This document shows positions 1-11,512 of a DNA stretch of 64,000 nucleotides, one piece after another. This DNA comes from Hymenopellis radicata (Eukaryota; Basidiomycota; Agaricomycetes; Agaricales; Physalacriaceae), in the NCBI GenBank assembly GCA_015501595.1, contig JADNRX010000273.1, positions 1-64,000 of the forward strand, given 5' to 3'. The position numbers and the translations under genes are program-made. Position 1 is the first letter of the stretch; each line of letters begins with the position of its first letter. The notes under the pieces were generated by a model. The model was not told the origin of the DNA. It did no database searches and saw only the letters and a list, made by a program, of their open reading frames with translations.

Positions 1-530
1 AGATAGTGTGGGGGCCCGAGGGAAAGCCAGCGTGAAGTAGACTGCAGAAGATGAAAATAGGGTTATGGCACAGAAGAAGCACTTACACTTACAGGGCATC
101 AAATTCAGCTATAGCAGCTAGAATTATCAACCAATCCCTTCCAACCATCCGTGACGACGCTTTACAACCATACCACGATTGATGCAAAGACACAGGGGTC
201 CATGTGTAACCCTCCGCCGCGGTCCTGTCGACATGGCGTCGCCACTACACTCTGCCGGTCCAGCTTCGTCCCTGTTGCTGTCCTTAGGTGTCTGTGTCCG
301 TGTCGCGCAAGGTGTCGCGGCGCCTGGCATCGTAACTGCCATTTTTCATGATCGTGGATAAGAAGAGACCAGGTAAGCACTGCCACACACTGCGGTCCGG
401 CCTCCGAACCCACTTCCTTTTCAGATCCAGATCATAACAAATTAATCGCTGGCTCCTGCTTCAAGAATACTCTACAAGAGGTTAGATGAGTGCTTAACAT
501 AGATCATTATGTCAATTTCGAGCTCTCCAG
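1..530. other. gene-free left edge
   Basis: I see no supported gene here. Several short overlapping open frames on both strands (127-413) lie in one GC-rich patch and have no recognisable motif, so I treat them as chance. Confidence 0.5.
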
Positions 531-1046
531 ATTTTTGCCTACCTAAAAGTTAACTGGAAAGCAGTGAGAAACACTGTAGGAGTGTATGCCAGGTTTTAGC
601 TCAATCCCCGCTCATGAACTTCTATGAACGGTGTGTAGCCAGCATGAAGGAAGACAAGAACACACCCATTCCGCAATATACAGATTTTTTACTACCCAAA
701 TAACAATGCTAGATGTGTTAGAAACACTATAACAGTGTACTGTAGCGTTTCGACCGTAGGTTCGCGGTCTGTGACGCGATATGCCGCGAACCTACAGCGA
801 ACAGCTTCGTTTCCAGGCACGGACACGGGAATTACCCAATTTGGACGTCCCGCCGCTAGGCGGGCCCGAAAATTTCCATTTTGGGTGATCTGTGCCTTAA
901 AATTTCGACCGTGACGCGATATGCTATATATATAGCTTCGCTTCGCAAGGGTCCGTGACCCGATATCCGAATTAACGGTCGAAACGGTACAGTATGTGCC
1001 AAGTTTCGAACCAATCCCCACTCATGAACTTCTTGAACGCGCGCTA
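531..1046 (+). repeat. dispersed ~90-bp repeat, copies 1 and 2 (copy 2 split by a MITE)
   Basis: Copy 1 (about 533-620) and copy 2 (about 682-738 plus 995-1046) share the blocks CAGATTTTTnACT, GAAACACT, AGTGTATG, and CAATCCCC-GCTCATGAACTTCT. Copy 2 is interrupted exactly at a TA by the MITE at 740-992. Joining its two halves restores the order seen in copy 1. Two further diverged copies lie at 10761-11035. The family is unknown to me. Confidence 0.7.
740..992. mobile_element. MITE, TA-flanked, copy 1
   Basis: A 253-bp element begins CTGTAGCGTTTCGACCG and ends CGGTCGAAACGGTACAG, so it has about 17-bp terminal inverted repeats with one or two mismatches. TA flanks both ends (738-739 and 993-994). 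It has no coding capacity. TA duplication and size fit a Tc1/mariner-type non-autonomous element; that superfamily call is inference. Confidence 0.85.
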
Positions 1047-1060
1047 CGGTGCATAGTATA

Positions 1061-1301
1061 CTGTACGGTTTCGACCGTAGGTTCGCGGCCTGTGACGCGT
1101 TATGCTATGAACTTATATGGAACAAGTTCGTAGCCAGGCACAAGGGTCCAAATTACTATATTTGGACGTCCCGCCGTAGGTGGGACCGTTTTGGGCGATT
1201 TGACCCTGGATTTGCGGTCCGTGATGCGTTATGGTTTAGGCTAAGTTCGGTTCTCAGGCCCGCGTGACGCGTTATGCGAACTTAGGGTCGAAACGGTACA
1301 G
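1061..1301. mobile_element. MITE, TA-flanked, copy 2
   Basis: A 241-bp element begins CTGTACGGTTTCGACC, ends GGTCGAAACGGTACAG and is flanked by TA (1059-1060, 1302-1303). The interior resembles copy 1 (GGTTCGCGG, GGACGTCCCGCCG, CGTGACGCGTTATGC). Confidence 0.85.
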
Positions 1302-1334
1302 TAAACGTGGTGGTACGAACGAACTACATCACAT

Positions 1335-3583
1335 CTACATGGTTCTCCTACGCTTGCTGGCCCTGGTCCCACTATCTGCATTTTCTTTCTGGACTGGCCT
1401 CTTGCGTTTGGTGTCTGTCTTGTCAGTCTCATTAGCGGACTTCTTCGACTTCTTGGTGACAGGCGGCGGCGGCGGAGGAGGAGGAGGAGGAGGAAAAATT
1501 CGATCGAACTTCTCCCGAAGTCTGGCACTCTCCGCTCGAACGTTCTCTTCCCTCTTCTGAATCTTCTCTAGTGTATGCAGTGTCACAGTTCCAACGGTTC
1601 CCATCGAATGTCTAGCCTGTGTGCGCTATAGAGTGCTATATCAGTACCTTGCATCTCAATCGTCAATAGAGGGAACATACCTTCTCATCTTTCCTAGGAC
1701 GCCCGCGCGGCCGTTTGAACTCGTTAAGATCCGCTTTGACATTAGGCTTATTGAGCTTGACCTCCCGAAAGTTGGCATTACCAATGGTCGTCGAGTATCC
1801 TTGAAGAAGATGGTCCGTGACACTCTCCTATGGCATGCGTTAGAATAGAGAATCGAGGCAAGGTAAAAACTCATGCCTCTACTGCAGAGACCCAATCCTC
1901 AGGCGCCTGAGCAGAATAACAGTATACCACCCAACTCCTGATTTCTTCTTCTTCTTCTTCTCCTCGTCCTCATCCTCGTCCTCGTCCTCATCCTCGTCCT
2001 GGTCCTCATCCTCGTCTTCTGATTTCTTCTTGGTCTTCTTGGTCTTCTTGGTCTTCTTGTTCTTCTTGTTCTGGTCTTCTTCTGATTTCTTCGTTTTCTT
2101 CCGGTGGTAGTATACAGGTAGCCGTATACTCTGTTGGTCCTGCAGTACAGAGAGCGCATTATGCGGTGGTATATATGGCTTTCCTAATATTAAAGTCAGT
2201 TCATAAGCGCCACTTTGAAATAGGACGACGTACCGATAGTGTGGCGCGGATCAAGCAGACCGGAAAGAGCTAGTTTCGTATACAACGAGACTGGAACTTG
2301 AACCACCTCCTTCCGGAAGACGAACATATAGGATGAATCATACTTGCAATCAACTTCAAGTTGAAATGCAAAAGGATTGTCTCCAGAGGTTCGAGCACAG
2401 CAGTCATGGACGAACTCCGGGGTGTGGTACCTGTCCATGAAGGTTTGGAGAGTGAGAATAAACTCGTTGAAGACGGTATCCTCAGATATGAGGTGATGCG
2501 CGGGTGTGGTAGGTAGAACACCCACAAAAAAGAGAGCATCGTGGGCTAGGTGACGACCGAATGGAGCAAAATAAAACTCGGCTTGATTCTTCGAGGTCAG
2601 GAGATCTATTATGGGAAGCTTGCGGAGTGACGCTTTAGCCAACACGCTTGACCGCCACGTTGTGCGAAGAAGCGTATCAACAAGACACGCCTCTGACTGC
2701 CAATCTGGTCCTCCGTTAAAACACTTCCACAAATTGTCCCACTCCTAAAGGACAGACGCATCAGCAGCAGCATGAATATTGTCAAAACCTTACTTACGGA
2801 AGAGCCAGGCTTCAGATCGTCCTGAGTCCATGGCGTGTCGCGACTAATGACGTGCATACGAACAAGGCGCGACCAATGGACCACTACCCAGACAACAGTG
2901 GGGCAGACGATGGCCGCCATGATACTAACATAGCGATCCTTCTCCGGCTCCTTGGATCCATATTCAGCAAGCTCGGGCGGAAGGAGAAAGCGGCGCAGCT
3001 TTTCAGCTTTGGAACGGTCCTTGTTCGAGCCTGGGACCGAGCCGGGTAGAATAATCTGGTTGTATAGCTCTCGCCGAAGCTCCATCAAAAGAGCCTCCAG
3101 GCCCCAATGAACGACCATACAGTGCTGTGGAATGTATAAATAGCTGTTTAGCTAGGACACAGTATGGACACGTACATGGCCCACAGCTATTGCAAAAAGC
3201 TTGCCACGTTTGGCGATGCACACCTCACCACGCTTGAGAGTATTCATCAAGTAGCGGGCAGGCGCGTACTTGGCGCCTTCATCACAAGTAAACTTGATCT
3301 CGTCGCCCGGAGGAAGTACATATGTGGCATCAGAGGGTTCTAACGCTGGGTTGAACCGTGTCGAGTCAGTCGTAATGGTGCAATAGGGTTTTTTGGGCGT
3401 TCCAATACTAAATCCACAGGGATGCAGGACAAGTCGACCTGAAAAAGCATGTAAACGACGTGTCAAGACTGCTCAGAACTGTTGACACTCACCTTTCAGA
3501 GGAGGACGACCCGGTGTGTTGTGTTCCTTGATAGTTTTACGTGTTTTTTCGAAGAAACCGGTATTCTGGCCACCCTCGGGCAT
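1335..3583 (-). CDS. hypothetical nuclear-type protein with acidic/lysine tract and AT-hook-like motif
   Basis: I do not recognise the family. A seven-exon model fits well: 3493-3583, 3176-3438, 2798-3124, 2234-2744, 1936-2183, 1681-1827 and 1335-1616 (introns 49-64 nt, one of 108 nt), giving about 622 residues from an ATG at 3583. The first ~400 residues are globular and without a motif I know. They are followed by a Lys/Thr-rich stretch, a run of alternating Asp/Glu, a poly-Lys patch, an AT-hook-like RPRGRPRK, an 11-proline run and a basic tail ending KRRR. This suggests a chromatin- or DNA-associated protein, which is inference. The acidic and proline tracts are encoded by microsatellite DNA (about 1936-2080 and 1465-1495). 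The 108-nt intron has a weak donor (GTTGGG). It could instead be two introns around a 24-nt exon. Confidence 0.6.
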
Positions 3584-4678
3584 GGTGGTTGTGGTGGTAA
3601 GGAGTAAACAGATACGCGTGTGACCGTGATCCCTGACATCATTCCATCTCACCCTCCTACCCTCAACGACTCATTCGCGCTCGTTTGGCGCCGGATTTCA
3701 TTCGTTCTTGGACTACTGCCCTCTGCTGGACTTGGAGGGGCCAGTAGCCCCGTCGTTAGTGTTAGTCACCTGCATCTTCGCAGACGCCGTGCTATACCAT
3801 ACCACCATCCACCTGTCCACCAATTCTCGCTCAAATCGCCTCATCCTGGGCTCGTTCTGGCCCTCCTGGACACACAGAGGACGACTACAGTGCTGGATTG
3901 CGCCGCGTCGCATCTGGGAGCGCCGCAGTCCTCGTTGTTCAGCGCTGTACTACCAACCCTCCCACCAGCCATATCTCCCCCAATCATAGCTCAAATCGCC
4001 TCATCCTGGGCTTGTTCTGGCCCTCCTGGACTGGCAAAAGAGAACTACAGTGCCAGAACGAACGGCGCCTCTCTGAGAAGCGCGGCAGCGCTCCCTGTTT
4101 CCTGCCCATGTCCCCATCCCCTACCCAAATTCATACTCGCTTCAAGGACACCCCACATTTTAGATTGAGGACCTGTCTACCCATTTTTGGCGTCTAGGAA
4201 TCGAACCGTTACGTCCGCTTGGCCGCGCAAACTCTCCCTGTAGCACTATAGCCACCCCACCCCAATCCCCTACCCAAATTCATACTCGCTTCAAGGACAC
4301 CCCACATTTTAGATTGAGGACGTGTCTACCCCTTTTTGGGGTCCAGGAATCGAACCGTCGCGTCCTCTTGGCCGCGCAAACTCTCCCTGTAGCACTATAG
4401 CCACCCCACCCCAATCCCCCACCCAAATTCATACTCGCATCTATACAGTACGGAAAGCTGCACCAGCCCTAACATCAGTGCCCAGAAGCACTCGTGAGCC
4501 GAGAAGCGAAGAGAAGAAGTTTATGAGTGGGGATTCGTCCGAAATTTTACTTATCCACTGCTGCAGTCTCTACAACGCTTATAGAGTCGATTCTGAGGCC
4601 ATCAAAAATCTGTATAGTAAGATATCACATCAAACATTCTGACTGCCTTGTATATTTAAGATTCAACTAAGCCAATGA
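3584..4678. repeat. short tandem duplications, including 149-bp repeat with tRNA-like promoter boxes
   Basis: No convincing gene. A roughly 75-bp segment at about 3825-3905 is repeated at 3983-4062 (both contain CAAATCGCCTCATCCTGGGC). A 149-bp unit is repeated 2.2 times at 4116-4264, 4265-4413 and 4414-4439. Read on the minus strand, each full unit contains TGGCTATAGTG (A-box-like) and, about 45 bases on, GGTTCGATTCC or GGTTCGATTCCTGGAC (perfect B-box core). The acceptor and T stems do not pair, so this is not a working tRNA. A tRNA-derived SINE-like repeat is the best guess. Confidence 0.55.
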
Positions 4679-6561
4679 TTACGCCCAAGGATCCTGCTTT
4701 GTTTTAGGGGGTGCCCCAAGCGAGGAGGTAAATGTAACAGCACTACCGCCCTCCGTAGCCTGAGTAGTAGTAGTAGGTGTAGGTGCTGGTGTAGACGACG
4801 ACGTAGAAGGTGCTGCTGAAGGCCCAGCAAATGGACTTTGCGAGGTAGAAGCGCTTGTGCTCGCGAAGAAGCTATTAGTAAAGAAGAAGGGTGATCTGTC
4901 CAGGTCGTCCGAGTCCCACGAATGATCAAATGAACCCAAGTCATCAGTGGTATCCATCTGCGCCTCTGCATCGTTCTTGCCCTCCACAGAAGACTCGCTA
5001 TCGATCTCAATCACTGTGAATGAAGGTTGTTCAGATCTATCGCAAGCAAATGACGCGTATTCACATACCCTCTTGTGGCTCTTGCTTGATTCTCTTAGCT
5101 TTCGGTGTATCGTCTGCATCGTCATCGTCGTTGTCGCTGTCAGACTTGATAGGCACCTTGCGCTTTGGCTTTGGCACTGGGCGAGCCTTGGTAGAACTCC
5201 ACCCATTTGGGAACTATCGCCCTGAGCCATAAGAGCAGCACGGGAGCGGGTCCTATACGATTAGAGCAGCGTCGTATCATGCAAGTAGGAGTGACATACT
5301 TTGGGGGACTAATCTTGAAATTCTTGCCTATATCCTTGGGAAGTGGAAGATCGTCGTCGTCACTGTCAGTAACTGATTTCAACGCTTCTTCCTCATCGTG
5401 ATCCAATGGCCAACGACGCCTGGGATCTGCCTTGGCCATTCTGATAGCACGATCCCAGTCAGAGTAAACATAGCGAGGAATCTGAAACTTGGATACTGCA
5501 GACATCCATCAGATAAGCGAACACAACCACCACAACAAAGAGCATCTTACCAAGTCGAATTTCCTGCCTCAAATAGCCTGAGCCATTAGGTCCTGCCAAC
5601 TGCATCGCCATGGCTGCGTCTACCTTGGTAGCAGAGATCGCCAAAGTGCTCTTTGCCTTGGTTGCAAAGTACCAATAGTACTCGCACTCGCGCTTGGTAT
5701 CTGGGTGTACCAATTCCAGCCATGCGAACGCTTTAGGGAACAGCTCGCGAAACTTGTCATTCATGTCCGACTGGGTGGCAGTCATGCGAAGAGCTAGCGG
5801 AATAGGATCCGCTTGACCCGGAATACGTGCACTGCCACCCATATGAGCGAGCTGCTTGGTCTTCCACTCGACCACGTCCGTATTGCTGGGGACCTTGAAA
5901 CCTCCTAGAATGCGAAGTTGGCCGTTCTAAGTACTAATTGAGTGAATGTTAAATAAGAGACAATAAACGACTTACCGCATTGAGCTATACGAAGCGAAGC
6001 GCGCGGTGTCAAGTGAGTGGATCAATATACCAAAATGAGTAGTAGTAACACCTACCCTGGTACCCGCCGGATGCAGGTAGATGGTTCCGTAGGAGAACAG
6101 CTTCGATAAGCCACCAGATATTTTGGAGAGGGTAGCAGGTGCTTTCCCTTTCCCTTTCTTCGGTTTTTGTTGAGTGCGATGACTTGATGGAGGTGATTTG
6201 GCAGTCTATAGAAAGGCCATTAGTCAAATTGTACGACGAACCAGTAGAAAGAAAAAAAACGAACCTTTTGATATCCCGTCAACGCCTCCTCACGAGCCTC
6301 ATCGTCGCTATCAATGGTGTTCTTTCGAGCATTGGACAGCTTTTCATGTCCACTGTAGCGCTCCAGTAAGGTGTTGTACTTGTCCAGAAAGGTGTGACTG
6401 ACCTGCTTGGACGACGACGACGATGACTCAGCCTGCTCAAGATGCATATCTCTGGTATGTCGGCACCAGTGGCATTTTTTGTGGTTCTTGCTGGCGGCTT
6501 GCCACTGCTTGCAGGTACAGGCCTCCCCGTCGTCGTCCTCAGCGATGCAGTACACAGGCAT
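4679..6561 (-). CDS. hypothetical protein with cysteine/histidine-rich N-terminus
   Basis: Not recognised. A seven-exon model keeps frame throughout: 6265-6561, 6056-6205, 5976-5984 (a 9-nt exon), 5551-5926, 5300-5495, 5069-5196 and 4679-5013, about 496 residues. The N-terminus has clustered Cys/His (CIAEDDDGEACTCK, then KKCHWCRHTRDMH), which could bind zinc. Residues ~100-150 are basic and Ser/Pro-rich, the middle is a globular section, and the C-terminal third is acidic and Ser/Thr-rich with a basic KPKRK patch that could be a nuclear signal. The intron between 5196 and 5300 is the least certain. An alternative acceptor would put the downstream basic stretch out of frame. It is followed closely on the same strand by the integrase-core gene, the same spacing style as element-borne genes, but nothing proves a link. 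Confidence 0.55.
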
Positions 6562-6679
6562 GATAGCGGAAGGAAGGAAACAAGACAATTGGAAATATGT
6601 CAAAGTGAGCATGAGAACAGCACCACTTGGAACCGATCACTCCGGTTACGGAGAGACGGAGACGGTGGCGTAGTCTATT

Positions 6680-8603
6680 TCAATTATCTAGCAGTAATAA
6701 CATGTACGCTAAAGCTTGACACCAGCGAACGGTTCGAGGCCACCAAACCGACGGAGGTAGAGGTACATCAAGGAACTTCCCACCTCGCATTTTGATAGTC
6801 TGAAAAGTTGGATATGTGGCGTCCTCCCATTCCGTTTCCAATACTCCAAACCCCGGCGGCATAATGTTCTCCGAGTCCGGATCTTCTATCATCCGCAACA
6901 GGAGATCTTCCAACGCCGGATTATTCATGAAGGGCGAGTTGTTGGCTGGAGGTTCTATTGGATCGTGGCGCACATTGCCGGTTTGATCATCGAGTATGCG
7001 TTCTGTTAGGTTGTTGTCATCGTAATCTGCATGTGAGGAGGACCCTGCACCACTACCACTCCCTCGTTGCTCCTCCTGATCATCGTCTGTTCCGTAGTAT
7101 CGCTGAAGGATGTCCGGATGAACGTCAGCAAAATTATCCACATATTCTCCATGTTCCGTTCGTCCTAAAAGTTCCATACCCTATAGATTGAATATGAGTT
7201 TGCTCTATTAATGGCCAGAAAACGAACATACCAAAGGCGTTTGGTAGTGTCCTATTCCTGAAATCTTGTGATTATTCCACATTTCAACGAAGTTGGAACA
7301 GTCGTCATTGATCTCGGCAAGAAATAGAGTATGCAGAAGCCAAAGATGTTGCTCATTCGTAGGATCGAGCATATGAAGATTCTCGAGCTGTGTGAAGAAC
7401 GCTCGCCAAGCGCGAACAAAGTCGCTCCCTACGTCAACCCACAATCGTTCAATGCGGTTATTTGTAGTTGAACTACAAGGTTGATCAGTAATGCTTCTAT
7501 AGTGGTAGAATAGACGCTGAATACCTGCCCCATAGAAACGACCCACGATTGGGGCCTCGAAACTTGATAATCCAAACAGCCACCTTTAGATTTTCCCCAC
7601 CTCGATCGCCTCGAATGCGGGATGGTACTCCGTACTTGTCTACAGCCTCAAGAAACAAGGTTTCGACTGTATCTGCTCGGTTGTTGTCATGAACGCGCAT
7701 TCCCGTTATCTGAATGACATATTAGCAAGATACAGATTTGATAGATATCTCTTACCAGACGACTGTACCCATCGACCATGCCATGAACGACTAAACCCCA
7801 ACGGATGAGTTTATGATGACCATCGAGATGCCAGAGTGCATGCGGTCGTGGAACCTTGTAATCCCCGCGTTCAGAGCGCTGATGATGTCGAAGCTGCATA
7901 CCTAAGCCATCGATCCGGCTAAGCACGCGGCGTACACGTTCCTTTTGAATCCGAAGACCTGCAAAATAATCAAAATATACCCAGTATTCGCAACAAACAA
8001 TAGAGAGTAACATTCCCTCGAAGGAAACCATCTATAAAGCCAATGCCAGCTTTAGGCTTCTGGGTCTTATAAGCACGAAGGAGTGTCTCCAAGTTTGTGT
8101 CCGTAATACTTGAAAACCGAAGACGATTATGAAAGCCCGCCGCTCGAAGCTTTTTATGAATAGTGTTTCGGTGGAGACGAGTACTGCGACTGATAGCAGC
8201 AATGTTGAGCGCTCTTCCAGGCACAGTAGCATTCTTCAGCCACTGCTCGTCAATCTCCTGTCGAGGCCGTCCACGCGTACCGTTGCGTACAACCGTAACA
8301 GGACGCGGTATGCGAACTCTTGTGCCCTCTCTGTAAAATATTAGATTCTTTGCGAATAAATTCAAGATGAACATACACATCTCGAGCCCGTTGTACAGCT
8401 GCATTGAGCTCCGTAATCAACTGCATCATGTCTTCCGCACATTCGAGTAACCAATCATGATTGCGAGGCATCTCTTGCTCCATAGCTTGAAGTAGGGGTA
8501 GAGCACGAGCATACAGGCGTTGGGAGGCAGCAATGAGACGTAGAGGTTCTGCCTCATCTTGTCTGAGCAGGCTACTACCATGATTATATGCTGCCGCGAT
8601 CAA
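6680..8603 (-). CDS. DDE integrase-core domain protein (Agaricomycete multi-copy family)
   Basis: This is an integrase (rve-like) core protein of a family amplified in mushroom genomes. Exons: 6680-7180, 7232-7472, 7525-7709, 7756-7958, about 8012-8330 and 8377 upward. The catalytic triad is visible: Asp in ALWHLDGHHK, Asp in RIRGDRGGEN and Glu in NNRIERLW. An upstream helical region contains RGRPRQEID followed by a helix-turn-helix-like section. The acidic C-terminal tail ends with the family-typical ATYPTFQTI and TVRWCQAL blocks, so the 3' end is complete. The start is unclear: the first in-frame ATG is at 8483 and the open frame continues to about 8603 without one. The junction between 8012 and 7958 does not splice cleanly in frame. 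It may be a transposon gene or a domesticated relative; no terminal repeats were found around it. Confidence 0.75.
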
Positions 8604-9354
8604 GGGGGTTCCAAAATTATAATTTTGTACACTGGGCTGTTTAATTTTTTTCAGCCCTCAAGCCTGACCCTACCTACCTCACTTACCATATATGGTAAGT
8701 GCACGTGATCCCGCCTTTGGCGGGAGAGCCTAATTAGGGTCCCAAGCGCCACTTTAATCAGGAATTTGTCTATGAAGCTTTTGTAGCTGATATATTCAGT
8801 TACTGAGAGCATTGAAACTAGGACTAATTATATCTCAGAGAACTTACGGGACCATACGGGTACTAGCCCAACCTTGGCTTGACCCGGTCTTGGACCCGGT
8901 ACTGAAGCTAGCATAGGAAATATGTTACATATATAGTATTTTCACTAGTTACAGACTCAATTGCAGTCCTAAGACTTGTTTAAGTGTCCTCTATAGTCAT
9001 ATTTGAGGTGGTACAAAAAACTTTTTTCAGACCTCCATGTTGACCCTACCTACCTGCCGGGTGTATCGGACTCTAAGTCTGGAACCCCCTTGGCCGCGAT
9101 GCGTTCCTGCGCTTGAATGACATTGATAGACCAGTTGATATGAGGAGAAGTAGAGCTAGACTGATATGGGGGAAGGTCTGGAAAGTCTTCAGACCGACCT
9201 ATAGCAGCAGCTAGAAGAGCAAGAGCCAGTAGCCAGGTTAAAATGAGTCGAAGCATCATGGTTTGAGACCAAGCTGCTCGATCATGCCTTTCCGGACCGG
9301 ACCACCGGATAGCCAGTGTGACGATCATGATGCAACTTCCCTCTTGCTTTCATC
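8604..9354. other. intergenic with a short direct repeat and a possible small secreted ORF
   Basis: The motif TTTTTTCAG-nCCTC-(5-7)-TGACCCTACCTACCT occurs at 8643-8676 and again at 9022-9055. The 12-mer CAAGGGGGTTCC at 8601-8612 recurs inverted at 9080-9091. A 70-codon minus-strand frame at 9050-9259 begins with a hydrophobic, signal-peptide-like stretch (MMLRLILTWLLALALLAAA) but has no homology I recognise. I do not claim it as a gene. Confidence 0.4.
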
Positions 9355-10688
9355 ATGGCTCGGGAACAAGACGTGTTCAAGAGCAGTCCTCCAGTCTTTA
9401 TCCAGGCAAATCACTTTGTATATGGTCAGGGTGCATCTTGGTTTGCGGTAAGCTCTATATAGACGCGTGAATAGACGTACCCGGCCACTGAAAATTAATA
9501 TACAGTGTCTTAAAGCAGCGGATAGGCCTCAGGAACTTGTTTGCTACAAGCTCTTTCCTGAAATCTTGAGCCAAAAGTGTCAGTACTTCGCTGATGCTTT
9601 GAAACTCCACGATAACAGCTGCTCTCTTCTGGGTACGGATCTTGCGCATCCTTTCGTTCTGCCTGCCATGGTCGTGAATGCGGACTTTTTCTGTGCACTG
9701 ACCGTATGGTTTGGAGAGTAGGTCCTTGATTTTCTGTTTCTCTTTCACAACTGAACACATCATATAGAGTAGCAGAAGCAGAGGAGAACTGCTCGAGGTT
9801 TTGGACCTCCGTTCTATGCGTTAGCTTTCTCCTCCAAGCTGAGAACACCGAAAAAAAGGCTCTCAAGAAGCTGAAGTCCTTCAACTCTGAGCAGTTCACT
9901 CCAGCGGCGAAGCTAAGCATTGCACGCGACTGTTCCGTATCGAATTGGGTCGACGCGTCGTTTTCTGCTCTCATCACGGCACCTTGGTCTGAAATGACCA
10001 CGGTCGAGGCAAAAATGCTGGGCCCATCCATATTGTTACTTATCGCTCAAACGAAAGGCAAGTACACTTCGCTTGCGTACCAAACCTGAGTTCTGAGATC
10101 ACGCAGAGATGACATATGGGAAGCAGACTGCTGTAGCGTTCAATGCGCCCGCCTTTCAGAGTGCTGGTCACGCTTGCAATAACTCTGAAGGTATATGTAC
10201 CCGTAATTGGCCTTCTCAGTGGTGGAATGCTATCGCTCCTCTGATTCTGCATCCGGACGAGCCCTTGCTTATTCAGGAGCTGTTTCAGAAGCTGCAAGCA
10301 CCAGATATGCATCTGAGCGCGGTATGCGATCGCTGCTTATCGAGTACAGTTACAGCTGCTCTATCCACACATGGGGACAAGTTGGGGAACTTTGAGGATA
10401 ATAATAGGACACGTGCTTTGGCTAAGCTGAAGCAAATCATCGGCGGTGTAGCCTACGATAGGTGAGTAATGCACACATTTTTAGCGGCGTTCTTACTAAC
10501 AACCATATAGACCTCCTGCCGGGTTTCATAACTGCATCGGAGATCACTCCGCCCAACAGCAGCCACCTCAGAAACCAGCAGGACAAGGACAACCGCCGCC
10601 ACCACCACCACCACCACCTGGGCCGCCACCTGGGCCGCCACCGCGCCAGCCGCCCGCACCACGCGGACCACCACCAGCTCGTACATAG
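9355..10688 (+). CDS. BTB/POZ-like domain protein with proline-rich tail
   Basis: Five exons (9355-9447, 9506-9718, 9769-10057, 10107-10461, 10511-10688) give 375 residues. The order of features matches the BTB-like proteins abundant in Agaricomycetes. First comes a beta-rich start with a late 'FVLPAMVV' strand. Next is an ADFFCALTVWF block, where relatives have the 'FxxFLSxLYP' segment, then a WTSVLCVSFLL helix. A KLSIARDCSVSNWVDASFSALI helix pair, equivalent to 'KIxLGRKYxVxxWLxxAYxAL', follows. Such proteins are usually protein-protein adaptors; the partner is unknown. The tail is a poly-proline/glycine run. The third intron (10058-10106) begins GCAAGT and ends CAG, a GC-AG intron. No usable GT donor lies at that spot. 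Confidence 0.65.
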
Positions 10689-10760
10689 ATTTTATCTATT
10701 TTATCTTATCAGCTATTTTACAAGTGTAGTCAACTACCAAAACTTCATTTTTGTTGGGAT

Positions 10761-11035
10761 ACAGATTTTTCCTCACTCTGAAATCAGTTGTAGTATGGTT
10801 CTAGGTATTGTACGAGTCTTCAGGCAAAGTTTGGGGACAATCCCCGTTCATCATGTTCTGAGAAAAACTAGCTAACTCACGATGGCATGGAAATTGTGAG
10901 ATTGAATCGCCTGATTTCAGCGGCTTACAGATTTTTTACTGCGTAGAAATCAACTGTAGGATGAAGTAACATGTTGTATCAGTGCTGACACCAAGTTTCG
11001 GGACAATCCCCGCACTTGAAATTCTCTGTGAGCTC
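10761..11035 (+). repeat. dispersed ~90-bp repeat, copies 3 and 4
   Basis: Two diverged direct copies (10761-10862 and 10927-11035) share ACAGATTTTT, GAAATCA, CAAAGTTTnGGGACAATCCCCG with each other and with the copies at 531-1046. The surroundings (10689-11512) hold no gene I can support. Confidence 0.55.
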
Positions 11036-11512
11036 GCGGCTTCAAGGAATGACTGACAACATAACGAACAACGCGACAACTTGACATGGTGGTGGTGGTG
11101 GTGCGTTCGGTGGATTAGCACGTGATGGGAAAAGTCGGTGATGCTGTGACAGTGGCTGTGTTAAAAATTTCCCTTGACAACCACCTTCATGTGGTCCCAC
11201 ATCGCGGACACGACTCCAGCCCTTTCTTCTCCCTTCTGTGTGTGGCCTTGTAGAAGTCAAGATAGTAGAACGGAAGCAGGGAAGGCCAGTGACTGTCCGC
11301 ATCAGCATCAGGAATTTAGACAAGGTACGCGAACCGGGAAACCCGTTTGGGCACAGATAATAGTGCATTTACGGAGTCCTTAAACAGGTTCTGTTACTCT
11401 CCATAACGGGTCTGGTAGCTCCTGCATGGAGTGTGCAGCAGAGTGTCTCTTACTCTGTGTAGTGGTCTTAGTTTGATTTCTATCCTGCCGCCAAATGTTT
11501 ACTTGCTCGCTG

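Noticed and set aside
127..413. Four overlapping open frames on both strands
   Set aside because: Mutual overlap, no motifs, no splice signals supporting one over another.
1465..1495. GGC/GGA run as a regulatory element
   Set aside because: It is the coding microsatellite for the 11-proline run of the minus-strand gene.
3620..4168. Plus-strand 182-codon open frame
   Set aside because: It runs through tandemly duplicated GC-rich sequence, has no domain and is better explained by the repeats.
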